Below, piece after piece: positions 23,660-32,189 of a DNA stretch of 64,000 nucleotides (positions are counted from its first letter, which is position 1; each line of letters begins with the position of its first letter). The translations under genes and the position numbers were made by a program. The stretch is from Modestobacter sp. VKM Ac-2985 (lineage in GTDB: Bacteria > Actinomycetota > Actinomycetes > Mycobacteriales > Geodermatophilaceae): NCBI RefSeq assembly GCF_026967925.1, contig NZ_JAPVBI010000001.1, positions 1,449,894-1,513,893 on the forward strand. The letters are read 5' to 3'. Under the pieces are notes generated by a model, which was not told where the DNA came from, ran no database searches, and saw nothing but the letters and a program-made list of their open reading frames with translations.

Positions 23660-24823
23660 ATGGCCCGGAGAGGAACCGGCGAGGGCTCGATCTACCGCGA
23701 CTCTGAGGGCTACTGGCGTAGTGCCATCGTCATCGGCTGGACCAGCGACGGGAAGCCTAAGCGGAAGACCTTCCGCAGCAAGCAGCGCGCCATCGTCGTG
23801 CGCAAGCTCAACGAGGCGATCGCGGCCCGAGACAGCGGCTTCCTGACCACCGGCGCCGTCCCGACGGTGGGGGAGTGGCTGGACCACTGGCTCACCGTTA
23901 TCGCGCCGGACCGGATCCGGGAGTCCACCCGCGCCGGGTACGCCGGCTACCTCAAGCGGTACCTCGTGCCGCTGCTCGGCCGGCACCGCCTGGACCGGCT
24001 GCGCCCGGAGCACATCGAGAAATCCTGGGCCGAGCTCTCCACCCGTGGGCTGTCGCCGGCGACCATCCGGCAGGCGCACCGCATCCTGTCCCGGGCGCTC
24101 ACCGTCGCAGTCCGCCGCGGGCACCTAGTGCGCAACCCGGCGACGCTGCTCGATGGTCCGTCTGTCGTCCGTGCGGAGGTGCCGTCCTACACGCCGGCGC
24201 AGGCCCGGGCGCTCATCGAGGCCGCGGCCGCCGACCGGCTCGCCTCCCGGTGGACGGCCGGCCTCGCGCTCGGCCTGCGGCAGGGCGAGGTCCTCGGCCT
24301 GGCCTGGGACGCCGTCGACCTCGACGCCGGCACCCTCACCGTCCGGCGCGCGCTCCAGCGGCAGGCCGGGCGCGGCCTGGTCCTCGTCGAGCCGAAGTCG
24401 ATGCGCTCCAGGCGCACCGTGGCCATGCCGACCGAACTCACCGCCCAGCTGCGCGCCCGGCGCACCGAGCAGCTCGAGGAGCGGCTGGCCGCCGGCTCAG
24501 CCTGGCGCGGCGGCGGCCCGCTCGGTGAGCTCGTGTGGACTCAGGCCGACGGCGCCCCGATCGACCCTCGCGCCGACTGGGCCGCCTGGCGGAAGCTCTG
24601 CGACCGGGCCGGCGTCCCACGCCTCCGGCTGCACGACGCCCGGCACACCGCCGCGTCGCTCCTGCTGGTCCAGGGCGTCCCGGCCCGGGTCGTCATGGGC
24701 ATCCTCGGCCACTCCACCGTGCAGCTCACCCTGGACACGTACTCGCACGTCGCACCTGAGCTGGCTGAGCAGGCTGCTGTCGCGATGAGCGCGGCACTCT
24801 GGGGTGGAGCCGGTACCCGCTAG
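23660..24823 (+). CDS. int: Phage integrase, tyrosine recombinase
   Basis: GAGGAG precedes ATG 23660. The 387 aa protein has an N-terminal arm-binding region (GEGSIYRDSEGYWRSAIV), an SAM-like core-binding domain at about residues 70-155, and a complete catalytic set. That set is R207 (LGLRQGE), K246, H325-x-x-R328 (HDARH), H351 (LGHS) and Y361 (DTYSHV). It inserts and excises the prophage. Its 3' end overlaps a leftward cargo gene by 4 nt, and the tRNA target lies 1.6 kb further right. Confidence 0.96.
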   Translation: MARRGTGEGSIYRDSEGYWRSAIVIGWTSDGKPKRKTFRSKQRAIVVRKLNEAIAARDSGFLTTGAVPTVGEWLDHWLTVIAPDRIRESTRAGYAGYLKRYLVPLLGRHRLDRLRPEHIEKSWAELSTRGLSPATIRQAHRILSRALTVAVRRGHLVRNPATLLDGPSVVRAEVPSYTPAQARALIEAAAADRLASRWTAGLALGLRQGEVLGLAWDAVDLDAGTLTVRRALQRQAGRGLVLVEPKSMRSRRTVAMPTELTAQLRARRTEQLEERLAAGSAWRGGGPLGELVWTQADGAPIDPRADWAAWRKLCDRAGVPRLRLHDARHTAASLLLVQGVPARVVMGILGHSTVQLTLDTYSHVAPELAEQAAVAMSAALWGGAGTR

Positions 24824-25434
24824 CCCTCGGCCTTCCTCTTCATGCCGATGGGGACAGAGGCGACTGGTCGGACTGGCGTCTGGCTGTTCGGTCGTTGCTC
24901 GATCATGGCCAGGCTGTAGAACAGGTAGATCACCCGGGCGAGCTGCTCTCCCACGACGATCAGGGTTCCGATCGCGATCCATCGGGTCGGGTTGGTCGGC
25001 GGTGTTCCTCGGTCGACCATCTTGACGATGACCAGCGTCGTGGCGCACAGCCAGGGCATCGTGGTGGCGCTGAGCCAGAGCCACAGCAGGTCTTTGCCGA
25101 CGAGGTCTCTGACTGCGCGTACACCTCGGCTGGACCATCCGAGGTAGGTGGCTGTCGCCAACGTGCTGAAGCCGGCGAAGAGCGTGGCGATGGTGAGCAT
25201 GTCCGTGTAGATGCTGCGGCGGTCTGCCAGCCTCAAGTTGCCCAGCAGATCGAACACGGCGTGGACGCCCGGTGTGAAGGCGAAGAAGAGGGTCAGCGCT
25301 GCGGCGAGCGGGACGTCGATCCACCACCACTGCACCCAGCGATCGGCTACCCAAGACCCGGCACGGCGGATCGGGGATCGCTTCTCGCCCCCCACCCCCG
25401 ACATGCTCCGCAAGGTAGTCGCGGGGTCTGTCAC
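24820..25434 (-). CDS. Four-helix membrane protein, cargo gene
   Basis: The 204 aa product has four predicted transmembrane segments (about residues 38-60, 76-100, 115-138 and 150-172) and a basic, polar C-terminus. Its ATG overlaps the stop of the soluble partner gene by 4 nt, so the two are co-translated. Its 3' end overlaps the convergent integrase by 4 nt. GC content is visibly lower than in host genes. Two-gene soluble/membrane cassettes between integrase and att are often superinfection-exclusion or defence systems. The family is not recognised. Confidence 0.75.
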   Translation of the reverse strand: MTDPATTLRSMSGVGGEKRSPIRRAGSWVADRWVQWWWIDVPLAAALTLFFAFTPGVHAVFDLLGNLRLADRRSIYTDMLTIATLFAGFSTLATATYLGWSSRGVRAVRDLVGKDLLWLWLSATTMPWLCATTLVIVKMVDRGTPPTNPTRWIAIGTLIVVGEQLARVIYLFYSLAMIEQRPNSQTPVRPVASVPIGMKRKAEG

Positions 25435-26351
25435 TCGGACAGAGCCAGAGCCGACAGGATGTCGTCGTACTTGTCTGTGTTGTAGGCCTTGGCGATCGCC
25501 TCCGAAGCGGAGCGCTCCGTGGGCTGGGCCGTCTCCGCCTCGAGTTCGACGTCGGCGGCCTGCGTCACGGCCTCGTTGACGAAGTCGTAAGTCGCAGCCC
25601 GGCCGTTCTCGATGCGCCGGTAGGCGATCTGTGCTTTGGTCGCGCTGAGCAGGGACTCCGGGTTGGAGGCCAGCTGGCGGATCTCCTCGATCGCCGCCTC
25701 TGATGCGTCGTGCTGTCCCTTGGGGCTGAGCTTGACGGTGAACTCGAACGCCACGGCGCCGAGGCGCTGGCGCGCGTCCCTCAGTACTGACCGGACCATG
25801 GGGCTGCCCTCGAAGTCGTCCGGGTCGGCGTCCGCGCCTACGGCAACGGTCAGCCGGGTGAGGGTGTCGACGTCCTGCAGGGCGCGCAGCGCGTTCTTGT
25901 CCACCAGGGGCGTGATGCCGATCTCCCCGTCGAGGATGTCGAGCTTGTTGATGTAGTCACGGAACGACGCCACTCCAGGTGCACTACCGCTGTTGCGCAG
26001 GATCGCCAGGACGTTCCTCGGGAAGATGGAGAAGAAGCTTGGCTCGGCCAGCGTCTCGTCTTCCAGCAGCTGCAGGGGGCGGTAGTTCCTGCGCCGCTCG
26101 ATCCGGAGACGGACGTCCCGGGTGATCCGATCGAGGGCGAGCAGGGGCACGACGGGGTTGGCGCCTGGTGTGGGCCGGTACACCGATCCCAGCAGCTCCA
26201 TGCTGTTGCCCAGCTGGACGTAGGCGTTGTCGTCGTCGACGTCGTTGACCGCGTCGAGCATCGGCTCGAAGGGGAGGTCCTTCGGCAGGCGCTCCAGGTT
26301 CGGTCCGGTGATCTCGAAGAACCTGACGGTGCGCTGGTTGAGCTGCGGCAT
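25431..26351 (-). CDS. Soluble protein of unknown function, cargo gene
   Basis: ATG at 26351 (GGGGGGA upstream) gives 306 aa; an upstream in-frame start at 26465 would run into the tRNA. The N-terminus (RTVRFFEITGPNLERLP) is beta-like. A central block has FSIFPRNVLAILRNSGSAPG, and the C-terminal half has LSPKGQ then AIEEIRQLASNP and ENGRAATYDFVNEAV. There is no signal peptide or membrane segment. It is coupled to the four-helix membrane gene. The two-protein design recalls membrane/effector defence pairs such as Kiwa, but I cannot establish homology. Confidence 0.72.
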   Translation of the reverse strand: MPQLNQRTVRFFEITGPNLERLPKDLPFEPMLDAVNDVDDDNAYVQLGNSMELLGSVYRPTPGANPVVPLLALDRITRDVRLRIERRRNYRPLQLLEDETLAEPSFFSIFPRNVLAILRNSGSAPGVASFRDYINKLDILDGEIGITPLVDKNALRALQDVDTLTRLTVAVGADADPDDFEGSPMVRSVLRDARQRLGAVAFEFTVKLSPKGQHDASEAAIEEIRQLASNPESLLSATKAQIAYRRIENGRAATYDFVNEAVTQAADVELEAETAQPTERSASEAIAKAYNTDKYDDILSALALSE

Positions 26352-26437
26352 GGCTTCGTCCCCCCGTTGGTGCTGCCACCGGTGCTGCCACCCCCTGCGG
26401 CACTCCCGGCCCTGGCCAGCATCTTCGCTGGTCAGCG

Positions 26438-26514
26438 TGGTGGGGCGGGTGGGGCTCGAACCCACGACCCAGGGATTATGAGTCCCATGCTCTGACCGGC
26501 TGAGCTACCGCCCC
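26438..26514 (-). tRNA. tRNA-Met (anticodon CAT), likely prophage attachment target
   Basis: A full cloverleaf with encoded CCA: acceptor GGGGCGG/CCGCCCC, D-stem GCTC/GAGC, anticodon loop CTCATAA, T-stem GTGGG/CCCAC with TTCGAGC loop. The paired 1-72 position excludes initiator tRNA. A lysidine-type tRNA-Ile2 also reads CAT, so the isotype is most likely elongator Met but not proven. Its 3' end faces the prophage, so the integrase probably recombines within it. Confidence 0.93.
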
Positions 26515-26539
26515 AGGCCGTTCACGCTAGCGGTCGCCC

Positions 26540-28018
26540 TCAGTCGGTCGGCACGGTGCTGCCCAGCACGCGCCCGTCGGCGTCCAGGGCCTCGACGGCC
26601 AGGTACGCCGGGTCGCCGTCCACCGGCAGCCGGGTCTCGAAACTGGACCGCGGGACCGGCTGCCCGGCCTCGGCCGACACCTCGTCGTCCCCGGCGACCA
26701 GCCGCCACGAGTCGACCTCGGTCGCGCCGTTCCAGCTGACGTGCACGGCGCCGTCGGCGAGCACCGCGTCCGGCGGCTCCGCCGGCGTCGCGGTCCACTC
26801 CTGCCGGTAGGCGCGGTAGTTGTCGCCGCTGCCCAGCGCGGCGTCCCAGAGCAGCGTGCCGTCCGCGGCGAACTCCGAGTAGAACGGCCGCGATCCCCAG
26901 CCGATGAAGACGTTGCCGTTGGCCAGCTGCTCCAGGCTGCCCTGGCTGCCGGCGAGCCGGTCGGGGTCCGGCGGCAGGTACTCGGTCACCAGCGTCGCGG
27001 TCCGGGCCTGCTCGTCCAGGTCCAGGCGCAGCCCTCGCGAGGTGGGGCCGATGTCCGGCTCGGACTGGTTGTCGAACAGCGTCAGCGTGCCGTCGGCCTG
27101 CCGCTCGGCGTCGTGCTGCCAGGCGAACTCCACCCCGTCACCGAGCTCGAAGTCGCCCTCCTCGCCGCCGAGGGTCCACAGCACGTCGCCGGACTCCCGG
27201 TCGACGTCGTAGACCGCCCAGGTGTTCCGCGCCGAGACCAGCAGCGACCCGTCGGCGTCCTCGGCGACGGAGTTGACGTGGAAGTAGTCGAACGGCGCGT
27301 CCTCCGTGCCGCCGTCCTCCGGCAGCTCGCTCTTGGTCGCCTCCATCGGCACGTGGTCCAGGGACCGCCAGGAGAACAGCACCTCACCGGTGTCGACGTC
27401 GACCTCCTGGACGACGTTGTCCCACACCCAGCCGTCCTCCGGGCCGCCGAACGCGGTCAGGTCGACCTGCTCCTTCACGTAGGCGGCGATCAGTGCGGTG
27501 CCGTCGGGCGTCAGCCGGCCCTCGTGGATGTCGGCCTGTCCGGGGTCGACGTCCCCGCCGGTGGTGATCGTGGCGATCTCCCGGTACGAGTCGTCGACGA
27601 TCACGAACTCCCCGATGCCCATCCCGACCACCGGGCTGGTGCCCTGCCACCAGGTCAGCACCTGCTCGCCGTCGAGCTCCTGCACCCGGACGTCGTAGCT
27701 GCGGCTCTCGGTCGGGTGGATCCAGACCGGCTCGCCTGCCTCGTCGACGATCAGCACCCCGGTGAGCGGTGCGCCGTCGCTCTTCGGGCCGAGCATGACC
27801 AGCGACCCGTCCGCCTCGGGCGCTGCTGCCGCCGGCGTGATCTCGATGTCGGGGGCGGTGAGGTCGGGGCGGCTGACGAAGGCCGGCACCGTCGGACCGA
27901 CGGTGGCCTCCGCCTCCGCCTCCTCCGCCACGCCACCGTCCGAGCCGCAGCCAGCGACGAGCGCCAGTGATGAGATGCTGGCGCACAGCGCGAGGGGCAG
28001 GGACTGGGTCCGCAGCAT
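26540..28018 (-). CDS. Arylsulfotransferase (ASST)-like lipoprotein
   Basis: ATG at 28018 is chosen because it starts a lipoprotein signal peptide with lipobox LALVAGC (Cys about residue 23). The longer frame start at 28132 would bury it. The 492 aa mature protein is a beta-propeller-like repeat protein with DGSLVMLGPKSD, FDYFHVNSVAEDADGSLLVS, VLWTLGGEEGDFEL and EFAWQHDAERQADGTLTLFD blocks. The H-D-A motif is that of ASST-family proteins. It is predicted extracellular and lipid-anchored. A sulfotransferase activity is not certain. Confidence 0.8.
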   Translation of the reverse strand: MLRTQSLPLALCASISSLALVAGCGSDGGVAEEAEAEATVGPTVPAFVSRPDLTAPDIEITPAAAAPEADGSLVMLGPKSDGAPLTGVLIVDEAGEPVWIHPTESRSYDVRVQELDGEQVLTWWQGTSPVVGMGIGEFVIVDDSYREIATITTGGDVDPGQADIHEGRLTPDGTALIAAYVKEQVDLTAFGGPEDGWVWDNVVQEVDVDTGEVLFSWRSLDHVPMEATKSELPEDGGTEDAPFDYFHVNSVAEDADGSLLVSARNTWAVYDVDRESGDVLWTLGGEEGDFELGDGVEFAWQHDAERQADGTLTLFDNQSEPDIGPTSRGLRLDLDEQARTATLVTEYLPPDPDRLAGSQGSLEQLANGNVFIGWGSRPFYSEFAADGTLLWDAALGSGDNYRAYRQEWTATPAEPPDAVLADGAVHVSWNGATEVDSWRLVAGDDEVSAEAGQPVPRSSFETRLPVDGDPAYLAVEALDADGRVLGSTVPTD

Positions 28019-28314
28019 GCGGGGATCCTCGCAGGGGTCGGACGTCCCCGCAGGCGCCGGCGACACCATGGACATTCCTGACCCAGATCGTCCACGTGTC
28101 GCGGGATGCGGCGCTCTGACCTGGTGGATCATGCGTCTCGTTGGACCACTCGAGTCCCAGACGTCTCATCTGCACCGCTCCGCACTGGCGCAGCAAGGTC
28201 ACGATCAGGCAAACTGTCGGGCGGTTGCTCCGGGAACCGCCGAAGTACGAACGCAGTCATCACGCGACAGGTCCGTTGGGGAAGACGAACCAGTCGAGTC
28301 GATGGAGGTGTGCC

Positions 28315-28815
28315 GTGCAGCGACGGTCAACCCAGGGTGTCGTCTTCGTGCACGCGTGCCCGAAGGCGCTCTGCCAGCACGTCGGATGGGCGCTCGAGCG
28401 CGTCATCGGCGCGCCGGTGTCTTTGTCATGGGCTGACCAGCCCGTGGCGCACGGGTCCTACCGTGCCGAGATCGCCTGGACGGGCGCACCTGGCACCGGG
28501 GCCAAGCTGGTCGCTGCCCTGAAGCAGTGGCCGATGCTGCGCTTCGAGGTCACCGAAGAGGCCAGTCACGGCAACGACGGCGAGCGCATGTCCTACGTGC
28601 CTGGGCACGGCGTGCACCGGTCGCCGGTCAGCGCCAACGGCGACCTGATCATCAGCGAGCAGCAGCTGCGGCACCTCGCGGCCACCGCGACCTCGGTCGA
28701 GGCCTTCCGCCACGGCGTCGACGCCCTCCTCGGCGCTGCCTGGGACGCCGACCTCGAGGCCTACCGCTACGCCGGTGACGCCACCCCGGCCACCTGGCTG
28801 CACCAGGTCGTCTGA
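28315..28815 (+). CDS. DUF3145 family protein
   Basis: GGAGG lies 6 nt before GTG 28315; longer upstream starts lack a ribosome site. The 166 aa protein has the family beginning (TQGVVFVHACPKALCQHVGW) and RYEVTEEAS-like middle (LRFEVTEEASHGNDGERMSY). It is widespread in Actinobacteria beside the FAS-II/acyl-CoA carboxylase genes, exactly as here, but its function is unknown. The 296-bp gap to the divergent lipoprotein gene holds both promoters and an inverted repeat GGCGGTT/AACCGCC near 28225. Confidence 0.85.
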   Translation: MQRRSTQGVVFVHACPKALCQHVGWALERVIGAPVSLSWADQPVAHGSYRAEIAWTGAPGTGAKLVAALKQWPMLRFEVTEEASHGNDGERMSYVPGHGVHRSPVSANGDLIISEQQLRHLAATATSVEAFRHGVDALLGAAWDADLEAYRYAGDATPATWLHQVV

Positions 28816-28946
28816 GGAACTGCTTCCCACACTCGTGAGCGCGGCGGGCAGTGGGAGCGGACGGCGTCCTGACTCGACCGCCGTCTGCTCGTCCTCCCGC
28901 ACCGTGTGGGCACCTACCCCACGGCAGACCGCGCGGTAGGTCTCCC

Positions 28947-28969
28947 CACGATCAGGTCACCTGATCGTG
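28947..28969. repeat. Intergenic palindrome, GATCAGGT-core family
   Basis: A 23-bp palindrome (arms CACGATCAGGT and ACCTGATCGTG around a single C) lies between the convergent DUF3145 and accD genes. The same 17-bp core recurs at 37592-37608 and 38878-38894, so it is one of three copies. It probably acts as a bidirectional terminator. Confidence 0.75.
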
Positions 28970-28987
28970 CGGGCCCACGACGCACGA

Positions 28988-29020
28988 CGGCCCGGCACCC
29001 TCCGCAGAGGGGCCGGGCCG
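28988..29020. terminator. Hairpin 3' of accD
   Basis: CGGCCCGGC (28988-28996) pairs perfectly with GCCGGGCCG (29012-29020) around a 15-nt loop, 16 nt after the accD stop. It is GC-rich without a U-tract, as usual in actinobacteria. It can serve the accD operon. Confidence 0.6.
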
Positions 29021-29035
29021 CTGTACGTGTGGGGA

Positions 29036-30451
29036 TCAGAGCGGGATGTTGCCGTGCGCTCCCCGCCCGGACGGTGCCTCCGCCAGCGCGGCGACCAGCC
29101 GGCGCTTGGTCTGCGCCGGCTCCACCACCTCGTCGACGACGCCGATCTCCCGGGCCCGGTTGACCCCGCCGGCGATCCGCTCGTGCTCGGCGGCCAGCTC
29201 GGCGTGCAGGGCCTCCCGCTCCCCGGGCGGGGCGGCGGCGAGCTTCTTGCGGTGCAGGATGCCGACGGCGGCCTTCGCGCCCATCACGGCGACCTCGGCG
29301 CCCGGCCACGCGAAGACGGCGGTGGCGCCCAGCGAGCGGGCGTTCATCGCGATGTAGGCGCCGCCGTAGGACTTGCGGGTCACCAGGGTCACCCGCGGCA
29401 CGACGGCCTCGGCGAAGGCGTGCAGCAGCTTGGCGCCGCGGCGGACCACGCCGTCCCACTCCTGTCCGACGCCGGGCAGGTAGCCGGGGACGTCGACCAG
29501 CACGACCAGCGGCACCCCGAAGGCGTCGCACATCCGCACGAACCGGGCTGCCTTCTCCGCCGACGCGGAGTCCAGGCAGCCACCCAGCCGCAGCGGGTTG
29601 TTGGCGATCACGCCCACCGTCCGGCCGGCCAGCCGGCCCAGCGTGGTGACCACGTTGGGCGCGAACCGCGGGTGCAGCTCCAGCCCGGGGCCGTCCAGCA
29701 GGGAGGCGACCAGCGGCTTGACGTCGTAGGCACGGTTGCGCTGCTCGGGGAGCAGGGCACCCAGGTCGACCGCGGGCTCCTCGGCGGCGGGGGCGAAGGT
29801 GCCCTGGGCGGCCAGCAGGTCGACGGCCTGGCGGGCGGTCTCCAGCGCTTCGGCCTCGGTCTCGGTCACCACGTGCACGACACCGGAGCGCCGGCCGTGG
29901 GTGTCCGGGCCACCCAGCTGCTCCTGGTCGACCACCTCGCCGGTGACCGAGCGGACGACGTCGGGACCGGTGACGAAGACCCGCCCGGCCGGCCCCATGA
30001 TCACCAGGTCGGTCAGCGCCGGCCCGTAGGCCGCCCCGCCGGCGGCTGCGCCGAGGACGACGGAGACCTGCGGCACCCGCCCGGAGGCGCGCACCATCGC
30101 GGCGAACACCTCACCGACCGCGTGCAGGGCGGTGACGCCCTCGGCCAGCCGGGCCCCGCCGGAGTGCCAGATGCCGACGACCGGCACCCGCTCCCGCAGC
30201 GCGGTGTCGATCGCGTCCACGATGTGCCGGCAGCCGTCCAGGCCCATGGCGCCGCCCATGATCGTGGCGTCGGTGCAGTACGCGACGGCGGGGGAGCCGG
30301 CCACGGTGCCCCGGGCGGCGAGCACCCCCGAGGTGTCGCGGGCGGCCAGCAGCTGCATCGACCCGGGGTCGAAGAACCGGGCGAGCCGGTCCTCGGGGTC
30401 CCGCGGGTCGATGGTCGGGGTGGTCGGCGGTGCGGCGGAGATGGTGGTCAT
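29036..30451 (-). CDS. accD: Acyl-CoA carboxylase beta (carboxyltransferase) subunit
   Basis: GAGGAG lies 6 nt before ATG 30451. The 471 aa protein has both carboxyltransferase halves. The N-terminal half has YCTDATIMGGAMG and WHSGGARLAEGV (about 50-110). The C-terminal half has NNPLRLGGCLDSASAEKAARF, VDVPGYLPGVGQEWDG and RKSYGGAYIAM. It transfers the carboxyl group from biotin to acetyl- or propionyl-CoA; the biotinylated alpha subunit is elsewhere. As the last gene of the fabD-fabH-acpP-fabF group it supplies malonyl-CoA to FAS-II. Confidence 0.93.
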   Translation of the reverse strand: MTTISAAPPTTPTIDPRDPEDRLARFFDPGSMQLLAARDTSGVLAARGTVAGSPAVAYCTDATIMGGAMGLDGCRHIVDAIDTALRERVPVVGIWHSGGARLAEGVTALHAVGEVFAAMVRASGRVPQVSVVLGAAAGGAAYGPALTDLVIMGPAGRVFVTGPDVVRSVTGEVVDQEQLGGPDTHGRRSGVVHVVTETEAEALETARQAVDLLAAQGTFAPAAEEPAVDLGALLPEQRNRAYDVKPLVASLLDGPGLELHPRFAPNVVTTLGRLAGRTVGVIANNPLRLGGCLDSASAEKAARFVRMCDAFGVPLVVLVDVPGYLPGVGQEWDGVVRRGAKLLHAFAEAVVPRVTLVTRKSYGGAYIAMNARSLGATAVFAWPGAEVAVMGAKAAVGILHRKKLAAAPPGEREALHAELAAEHERIAGGVNRAREIGVVDEVVEPAQTKRRLVAALAEAPSGRGAHGNIPL

Positions 30452-30536
30452 GAGCAACTCCTCGAAGCGCAGGTCCGGAGGGGGTGGCCGCGCAGCAGGG
30501 CACCGCCGCGAGTCCGGGGGTGGACGGGGCCCGTCC

Positions 30537-31778
30537 TCACGCCGTCGTGAACACCAGGGCCATGTTGTGGCCGCCGAAGCCGAACGAGTCGTTCAGTGCG
30601 GCGGAGAAGGTCGCCTTCCGCGCGTCGCGGCGGACGATGTCGAGGGCCTGGACGGCGGCGTCGTCGTCGGGGTCGTCGAGATTGGCGGTGGCCGGCACCA
30701 GCTGCTCGCGCAGCGCGAGGATCGTGAAGACCGACTCCAGCGCACCCGCTGCACCGAGCAGGTGCCCGGTCTGGCTCTTGGTGGCCGTGACGAGCGGGTG
30801 GTCACCGATCGCGTCGCGGATCGCCGCAGCCTCCGCGGTGTCGCCGATGGGAGTGGAGGTGGCGTGGGCGTTGACGTGGCCGATGTCGGCCGCGGTCAGC
30901 CCGGCGTCCCGGATGGCGGCGGTGATCGCCCGCCCGGCCCCCTCGCCCTCGGGGTGCGGGGCGACCAGGTCGTACCCGTCGGAGGTGCCACCGGCGCCGG
31001 CCAGCCGGGCGTGGATCCTCGCGCCGCGCGCCGTGGCGGCGTCGGCGCGCTCCAGCACCAGGGCGGCGGCGCCCTCACCGAGCACGAACCCGTCCCGGCC
31101 CTTGTCGAACGGGCGCGAGGCGCGGTGGGGCTCGTCGTTGCGGGTGCTCATCGCCCGCATCGCGGAGAAGCCGGCCATCGGCAGCGGGTGCACGCATGCT
31201 TCGGTCCCGCCGACGACGACCATGTCGGCGCGGTCCAGCCGCAGCAGGTCCAGGCCCCAGCGGATGGCCTCGGCCCCGGACGCACAGGCGCTCACCGGGG
31301 CGTGCACCCCGGCCCGGGCACCGACGGCGAGGCCGACGGCCGCGGCCGGGCCGTTGGGCATGAGCATCGGGATGGTGAAGGGGGAGACCCGCTTGGGCCC
31401 CTTGGCCTCGAGGATGTCGTCCTGGTCGAGCAGGGTCACCGCACCGCCGATGCCGGTGCCGAACACGACGGCGACCCGCAGCGGGTCGACCCCTGAGTCG
31501 GCGCCGGCGGCGTCGCGCCAGGCCTCCTCGGCGGCGATCACGGCGACCTGCTGGCTGCGGTCCAGCCGCCGGATGCGCACCCGGTCGAGCACCTCGGCCG
31601 GCTCGGTGGTCAGCCGGGCGACGAGCTGGGCAGGGAAGTCCTTGGCCCAGTCGTCGGTGAGGCGGCTCACCCCGGACCGGCCGGCCAGCAGCGCGTCCCA
31701 GGTGGAGGCCACGTCGCCACCGAGGGGTGTGGTGGCGCCGAGCCCGGTGACGACGACGTCAGCGGTGGGCGTGCTCAT
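30537..31778 (-). CDS. fabF: 3-oxoacyl-ACP synthase II
   Basis: The 413 aa KAS II elongates acyl-ACP with malonyl-ACP. The catalytic triad is visible: Cys in VSACASGAEA (about 165), His in NAHATSTPIGD (about 305) and His in KSQTGHLLGAAG (about 340). The C-terminal NDSFGFGGHN is also present. Length and order fit the family. It lies between acpP and accD in the FAS-II operon. Confidence 0.95.
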   Translation of the reverse strand: MSTPTADVVVTGLGATTPLGGDVASTWDALLAGRSGVSRLTDDWAKDFPAQLVARLTTEPAEVLDRVRIRRLDRSQQVAVIAAEEAWRDAAGADSGVDPLRVAVVFGTGIGGAVTLLDQDDILEAKGPKRVSPFTIPMLMPNGPAAAVGLAVGARAGVHAPVSACASGAEAIRWGLDLLRLDRADMVVVGGTEACVHPLPMAGFSAMRAMSTRNDEPHRASRPFDKGRDGFVLGEGAAALVLERADAATARGARIHARLAGAGGTSDGYDLVAPHPEGEGAGRAITAAIRDAGLTAADIGHVNAHATSTPIGDTAEAAAIRDAIGDHPLVTATKSQTGHLLGAAGALESVFTILALREQLVPATANLDDPDDDAAVQALDIVRRDARKATFSAALNDSFGFGGHNMALVFTTA

Positions 31779-31843
31779 GGACGTTCCTCCTGGGACTGGC
31801 TGGGCCTGGCCGGACGGCCGGGGGGAGTGCAGGGAGGGCTGGG

Positions 31844-32089
31844 TCAGCCCTGGTTCTTCTCGATGAAGGACATCGCGTCGCCGACGGTCTTGATGTTGGC
31901 GAGCTCGTCGTCCGGGATCGCCACGCCGAACTTGTCCTCGACGGCGGTGGCGATCTCGACCATCGACAGCGAGTCGACGTCGAGGTCGTCGGTGAAGGAC
32001 TTCTCGGGGGTGGCGTCGGCGGGGGCGACCCCGGCCACCTCCTCCAGGATCTCGGCGAGACCGGCCTGGATGTCTGCGGTGCTGGGCAC
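31844..32089 (-). CDS. acpP: Acyl carrier protein
   Basis: GTG at 32089 (GAGGA upstream) gives the usual 81 aa. The phosphopantetheine serine is in DLDVDSLSMVEI (about residue 40), and the protein is acidic with helices typical of ACP (ILEEVAGVAP... FGVAIPDDELANI). It carries growing acyl chains in FAS-II. A longer in-frame start is shadow. Confidence 0.96.
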   Translation of the reverse strand: MPSTADIQAGLAEILEEVAGVAPADATPEKSFTDDLDVDSLSMVEIATAVEDKFGVAIPDDELANIKTVGDAMSFIEKNQG

Positions 32090-32189
32090 GCGGGGTCCTC
32101 TCTCTGGCGTGGGTGGCGGGGGCCCGGGAGGGTCTCCGCCTCGTCCGGGACGGGTGTCCCGGGGGTCTGTGGCCGATCGGTGCAGCGCC

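Larger units (their letters stand above)
1..26514. mobile_element. Integrated siphovirus-like prophage, left end outside window
   Basis: The stretch holds phage head genes (1-6676), a long leftward early operon, a repressor/protease immunity region, a tyrosine integrase (23660-24823) and a tRNA gene at the right border, as expected for a prophage integrated in a tRNA. Tail, lysis and the left attachment site are not in the window. The right border is inferred from the tRNA; the second att copy cannot be seen, so the exact junction is unproven. Genes 24820-26351 lie between integrase and tRNA and have visibly lower GC than the host genes, so I treat them as phage cargo. Confidence 0.85.

Noticed and set aside
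24820..26351. Firm naming of the cargo pair as a Kiwa system
   Set aside because: Only the membrane/soluble layout is similar; gene order is reversed and no homology could be recognised by eye.
26352..26465. Longer start for the cargo gene inside the tRNA
   Set aside because: The upstream start would overlap the tRNA and its residues are Arg/Gly-rich without similarity; ATG 26351 has a ribosome site.
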